Below are positions 60,227-64,000 of a stretch of 64,000 bases of DNA, one piece after another; position 1 is the stretch's first letter; each line of letters begins with the position of its first letter. Made by a program: the position numbers and the translations under genes. Origin of the DNA: Sphingobium yanoikuyae. Lineage in GTDB: Bacteria > Pseudomonadota > Alphaproteobacteria > Sphingomonadales > Sphingomonadaceae. The notes below the pieces were generated by a model that was not told where the DNA came from, did not search any database, and saw only the letters and a list, made by a program, of their open reading frames with translations. Location of the stretch: contig NZ_CP139979.1 in assembly GCF_034424525.1 (NCBI RefSeq), positions 496,001 through 560,000 of the forward strand, given 5' to 3'.

Positions 60227-61120
60227 CTAGTCCTGCGGCACCGCCACATCGACCGCGCCGGGGGCGATCTTTACCGTGACGGGGGTTTTTGCCAGCACTT
60301 CGCCGTCGATCGATATTTTCTGTGGCGGGTGGCAGGCGAGCTTGAACTGGCGGCCGTGAAATTCCTCGGTATGGGCGTTGCGGTCGCGCAGCTTGAAGAA
60401 TTTGGCATACCAGTCCCAGGCGAGGCGCGGCTTGGAGCGGCCGACGACGGCCTGGATCACGATCTCGCCGGTATCGACGGCGGCATGGTCCGACAACTCG
60501 ACCCCGCCATGATAGGGGCCGTTGAGGATGCGCACCTCGGTCGACCACAGGCGCCGTTCCTTCACTCCATCGTCGATCGTCAGGCGGAAGGCGCGGAAGC
60601 CGACCGAGCATTTGACCGCCCAGATGAGATAGCCGATGCGGCCGAGATAGCGTTTGAGCTTGTGCGGCACGGTCTGGCCGATCATCGGCGACAGGCCCAA
60701 TGAGGCGGCATTCACGAAATAGTCGCGATCGATCATGCCGAGGTCCACGCGGCGGCGCTGGCCGGTGGCGATGGCGCGGACCGCGCCGTCGAGGTCGAGC
60801 GGCAGGCCCAATGTGCGGGCGAAGCTGTTGGCGGTGCCGAGCGGCAGTACGCCAAACACGCAATCCTTGCCGACCAATTCGTCGACCGTGCCCGACATGG
60901 AGCCATCGCCGCCGCCGACGATGACCATCGGCGCGCCGCTTTCCACCGCCTGGCGGACGGTGGCGGCCATCTGTTCGGGGTCATCGACCGCATGGGCAGC
61001 GATCAGCTCGACGTCGGCGGCTTCGAGTTTTTCCCTTGCCTGATTGAAATTGTCCTGGCCGCGTCGGCTATGGGCGTTGACGACGAGGATCGCCTGCCGG
61101 GGGAGCGTTTTCGTTTCCAT
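60227..61120 (-). CDS. YegS/BmrU-type lipid kinase
   Basis: A 297-residue diacylglycerol kinase-fold enzyme with canonical motifs: VGGGDGSMSGTVDEL and GVLPLGTANSFARTL, and a C-terminal KISIDGEVL. It phosphorylates a membrane lipid, perhaps diacylglycerol or a lipid alcohol. ATG 61120 is used because longer upstream codons go into the intergenic region. It is a single gene, divergent from the phosphoesterase. Compare with the unusual kinase at 54160. Confidence 0.88.
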   Translation of the reverse strand: METKTLPRQAILVVNAHSRRGQDNFNQAREKLEAADVELIAAHAVDDPEQMAATVRQAVESGAPMVIVGGGDGSMSGTVDELVGKDCVFGVLPLGTANSFARTLGLPLDLDGAVRAIATGQRRRVDLGMIDRDYFVNAASLGLSPMIGQTVPHKLKRYLGRIGYLIWAVKCSVGFRAFRLTIDDGVKERRLWSTEVRILNGPYHGGVELSDHAAVDTGEIVIQAVVGRSKPRLAWDWYAKFFKLRDRNAHTEEFHGRQFKLACHPPQKISIDGEVLAKTPVTVKIAPGAVDVAVPQD

Positions 61121-61189
61121 GCCGCAATAACACCGTGCGGCGATTTCGGGTCCATCGGAAACGAATAGCGATGGATTCGTTGGGGAGGC

Positions 61190-62068
61190 ATGGCCCGTAT
61201 CGCCCATCTGTCCGACATTCATTTCGGCGCGCATGATCCGCGCATCGTCGACGCCGCCACCGCCTGGCTGGAGGAGCGCCGGCCCGACCTGGTCGTCATC
61301 AGCGGCGACCTGACCCAGCGGGCGCGGGTGGAGCAGTTCAGGGCGGCGGCGGCCTGGCTTAATCGCCTGCGCGCGGCGGGGCTGAAGATATTGGTGATCC
61401 CCGGCAATCATGACGTGCCGCTGTTCGACGTGGTGCGACGCTTCGCCCGGCCGCTGGCGCGCTACAAGCGCTATATCAGCCGCGATCTCTGTCCCTTTTA
61501 CGAGGATGACGAGGTCGCGATACTGGGCCTCAACACCGCCCGGTCGCTGACGATCAAGGACGGGCGGATCAACCATGACCAGATGGACCGGCTGCGCGAG
61601 AGTTTCGCGCAGGTCGCGCCGGCCAAGACCCGCATCCTGGTGACCCATCATCCGTTGTTCGCCATGCCGATCGGCCGGGGCGGAGAATTGAGCGAGGCGG
61701 TGGGGCGGCATGAGGATGCGGTGCAGGCGGCGTGCGAGGCGGGGGTGCATGTTGCGCTGGCCGGGCATTTCCACCGCACCTATGCGGAGGCCGCGCAGAA
61801 AATGGTGGCGCATAGCGGCGGCGCGCTGGTGATCCAGGCGGGGACGGCGACATCGACCCGGCTGCGCAATGCCGAGCCGCAAAGCTTCAACTGGCTGCAT
61901 GTCCGGCGCAACAATGCGATCGAGCTGCAGGTGATCGTCTGGGACGGCAACGCGTTTCGTCGGGCCAGCCATGTCGATTATGTGCGGGAAGGCGAGGCAT
62001 GGACGGGACGGGATGTTATCGATCCGCCGACGGTTGGCAGCCTGGCTGTGCTACAAGGGACAGGCTGA
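61190..62068 (+). CDS. Calcineurin-like metallophosphoesterase
   Basis: A 292-residue protein with the full metal motif set: SDIHFG, GDLTQRARVEQF, GNHDVPLF, THHPLF and GHFHR. CpdA (3',5'-cAMP phosphodiesterase) and UDP-sugar hydrolases share this fold; the substrate is not clear. No signal peptide, so it is cytoplasmic. It diverges from the lipid kinase, with 69 bp between. Confidence 0.86.
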   Translation: MARIAHLSDIHFGAHDPRIVDAATAWLEERRPDLVVISGDLTQRARVEQFRAAAAWLNRLRAAGLKILVIPGNHDVPLFDVVRRFARPLARYKRYISRDLCPFYEDDEVAILGLNTARSLTIKDGRINHDQMDRLRESFAQVAPAKTRILVTHHPLFAMPIGRGGELSEAVGRHEDAVQAACEAGVHVALAGHFHRTYAEAAQKMVAHSGGALVIQAGTATSTRLRNAEPQSFNWLHVRRNNAIELQVIVWDGNAFRRASHVDYVREGEAWTGRDVIDPPTVGSLAVLQGTG

Positions 62069-62177
62069 GGCAGGAGTCTTCGATCGGTCGCAATTCTCCC
62101 TAAAAAACAATGATTCATGTTGCATCGGCGAAGCGATTGACCAAAGGCGATGGGCTTGCGGACCCAGGGAGTGTCAG

Positions 62178-64000
62178 TTGGTCGGATCATTGTCCCATCG
62201 GATTGTGGTGCTGTGCGGCATATTGTGCGTGGTGATGGTGCTGCTCGCCGGGCTGCTGCTCGATGGGTCGGCGCAGATGCGCGGCAGCCTGGGCTGGGTG
62301 ACCCATTCCTCGCAGGTGCTCAAGACCGCGAACCGGACGCTGGGCCATCTGCAGGAAGCGGAGTCGGGACAGCGCGGCTATGTGCTGACCCGCAATCCCG
62401 AATTTGCCGAGACCGTTGCCGCCGAAATCGCCGCCGCCAAGCATGATGCGGCCGCGCTGGTCAAGCTGACGGCCGACAATCCGCCGCAGAATGAACGGGC
62501 GCAGCAGGTGCGTGCGCTGGTGACGGAACGGGCCGCGAGCCTGGAGAAGTCGGCGGCCATGACCCGCGCGGGCGACTTTGCCGGGGCGCAGGCGTCGACC
62601 GCGACCGGACGCGGCCGTTATCTGATGTTGATGGTCGAGGCGCGTGTCGGCGACCTGCTGGCCGAGGAGCGTTCGCTGTCGGTCGAGCGCATGGGCGCGG
62701 TGGAACGGCGGCTCAACTATATTCGCTGGCTGGTGCTGCTGGGCACGCCGCTGACGGTGGCGATCATCGTCATCATGGGCGTTGCGCTGATCCGCGGCAT
62801 CCGCCGTCCGGTCGAGGCTATGATGACGGTGATGGGCAAGCTGGGCGCGGGCGATCGCAGCGCGCGCATCGATGTCGAGATGCGGTCGAGCGAGTTTGAG
62901 CGGCTGGCCGGCGGCTATAATGAAATGGCGCGCGAGTTGGAGGCGGCGGTCGCCGACCAGGTGGACAGCGAGGGGCGGTTGAAGATCGCCAACCAGGAAC
63001 TGAGCGCCAATGCGCAGGTGCTGCGCGAACGGGGCGAGGTGATCGAACTGCTGGGCGGCATGGCCCACCGGATGCAGGCGGCCCGCACCGACGAGGAACT
63101 GGCGTCGATCATCCGGGTGTTCGTGCCGCGCGTGCTGCCCGATATTCCCGGCGCCCTCTATGCCCATAATAATTCCCGCAACCTGCTGGTGCCGATCGCG
63201 GCCTGGGGTGGGCTGGAGGTCGAGCAGGCGGGTTTTGCGCCCGACCAGTGCTGGGCGCTGCGGCGCGGACAGAGCCATTATGTGACCGAGCAGGGATCGG
63301 ACATCGTCTGTGCCCATGTCGGTGCCGAGGCGGACCATTATCATTGCGAGCCGCTGCTGGCCGGGGGCGAGGTGATCGGCGTGCTGTATCTGCGCGGCGT
63401 AGTGGGGGCCGAGAACCGGTTCCGCCTGACCGTGCTGACCGAGAATATCGCGTCGGCCCTGGTCAACCATCGCCTGCAGCGCGGCCTGCGCGAACAGACG
63501 ATCCGCGATCCGCTGACCAGCCTGTTCAACCGCCGCTACATGGAAGAGACGCTGGCGCTGGAGATCGCGCGGGCGACGCGCACCGGCAGCCCGCTGAGCC
63601 TGGTGATGTGCGACGTCGACCATTTCAAGCGCTTCAACGACGAGTTCGGCCATGAGGCGGGCGACGCGGTGTTGCAGGCGGTCGCGACGGAAATGCGCAG
63701 CCGCTTCCGCGACGGCGACGTCGTTTGCCGCTTTGGCGGCGAGGAGTTCACCATCATCGCGCCGGGCACGTCGGCCGTGGTGCTGGCCGATCGGGTGGAG
63801 ATCGTCCGCCAGGCGATCAGCGAGTTGATGGTCAATCAGGGTGGCCGCACGCTGGGGTCGACGACCATGTCCTTCGGCGTCGCCACTTGGGAAGAGAGCA
63901 TGGAGCGCGACGGCTCGACGCTGATCAAGGCGGCCGATGCCGCGCTCTATCGCGCCAAGCGCGAGGGGCGGAATCGGGTGGTGCTGGACGCGCGTGCGGA
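62178..64000 (+). CDS. Membrane diguanylate cyclase (CHASE3-HAMP-GAF-GGDEF), cut at the right edge
   Basis: At least 607 residues; the reading frame is open at the window end. A TTG at 62178 follows GGGAG by 6 nt and seems the start. Domains: helix 1 (about residues 10-28), periplasmic CHASE3-like region to about 175, helix 2 (WLVLLGTPLTVAIIVIMGVA, near 184), HAMP, a GAF domain (about 295-430) and GGDEF (about 435-600). The active site is RFGGEEF (Gly520-Gly-Glu-Glu-Phe524), and an RDGD inhibitory site lies five residues before it, so c-di-GMP feedback is likely. Only the C-terminus is missing. Confidence 0.93.
   Translation, partial: MVGSLSHRIVVLCGILCVVMVLLAGLLLDGSAQMRGSLGWVTHSSQVLKTANRTLGHLQEAESGQRGYVLTRNPEFAETVAAEIAAAKHDAAALVKLTADNPPQNERAQQVRALVTERAASLEKSAAMTRAGDFAGAQASTATGRGRYLMLMVEARVGDLLAEERSLSVERMGAVERRLNYIRWLVLLGTPLTVAIIVIMGVALIRGIRRPVEAMMTVMGKLGAGDRSARIDVEMRSSEFERLAGGYNEMARELEAAVADQVDSEGRLKIANQELSANAQVLRERGEVIELLGGMAHRMQAARTDEELASIIRVFVPRVLPDIPGALYAHNNSRNLLVPIAAWGGLEVEQAGFAPDQCWALRRGQSHYVTEQGSDIVCAHVGAEADHYHCEPLLAGGEVIGVLYLRGVVGAENRFRLTVLTENIASALVNHRLQRGLREQTIRDPLTSLFNRRYMEETLALEIARATRTGSPLSLVMCDVDHFKRFNDEFGHEAGDAVLQAVATEMRSRFRDGDVVCRFGGEEFTIIAPGTSAVVLADRVEIVRQAISELMVNQGGRTLGSTTMSFGVATWEESMERDGSTLIKAADAALYRAKREGRNRVVLDARA

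Noticed and set aside
1..64000. tRNA, rRNA, integrase or phage genes marking a genomic island
   Set aside because: No such genes or att-like direct repeats were seen, and GC content appears even, so I do not claim horizontal transfer of any block.

Overview
The window is high-GC, tightly packed DNA, with many ATGA and TTGA stop-start overlaps. It looks like the chromosome of an alphaproteobacterium of the Sphingomonadaceae, with Sphingobium the best guess. Clues are the gene families present (DUF3857-TPR protein, heme A synthase, DUF455 ferritin-like protein, GlnE beside a NepR-like protein), a ribosomal protein S9 with a long N-terminal extension, an oxidative galactose/arabinose cluster and an apparent sphingolipid locus. 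I saw no rRNA, tRNA, CRISPR array, transposase or phage gene. Genus is inferred from content, not from an alignment.

Left part (1-13 kb): the window opens inside a qhp operon for quinohemoprotein amine dehydrogenase, a periplasmic amine oxidase with a peptide-derived cysteine tryptophylquinone (CTQ) cofactor. The 3' end of the radical SAM enzyme QhpD is followed by the gamma subunit, beta subunit, flavoprotein hydroxylase QhpG, ABC exporter QhpF and protease QhpE, all overlapping. It converges on a minus-strand sugar operon (dehydratase, semialdehyde dehydrogenase, AraD1-like protein, sugar 1-dehydrogenase, GntR regulator). Diverging from that operon are dgoK and dgoA. Together these could oxidise both D-galactose and L-arabinose.

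Middle part (13-42 kb): mostly core genes. They include a hybrid histidine kinase, ctaA-cutA, rplM-rpsI, a DUF3857/transglutaminase/TPR protein, csbD, an AGCS symporter, glmM-DUF1272-thiD-rnhB, an L,D-transpeptidase, an amino acid permease, an LLM oxidoreductase with an SDR, bdhA with a patatin, a zinc metallopeptidase, a NepR-like anti-sigma candidate, glnE-bcp-DUF455, an M23 peptidase, erpA and xth. Two EcfG-like promoter candidates (before csbD and before the metallopeptidase) fit the general stress response.

Right part (42-64 kb): an intergenic island of REP-like and MITE-like inverted repeats, a bestrophin, a LysR regulator, and a TonB-dependent receptor overlapping a carbohydrate esterase. 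Next comes a probable sphingolipid/envelope locus: bacterial ceramide synthase-like acyltransferase, desaturase-fold enzyme, lptG-lptF, DUF2141 protein and a ceramide-kinase-like lipid kinase. A gluconate module follows (gluconolactonase, glucose-fructose oxidoreductase-like protein, GntP permease, FadR-type regulator, LacI-type operator palindrome). The window ends with a second lipid kinase, a metallophosphoesterase and a diguanylate cyclase cut by the right edge.
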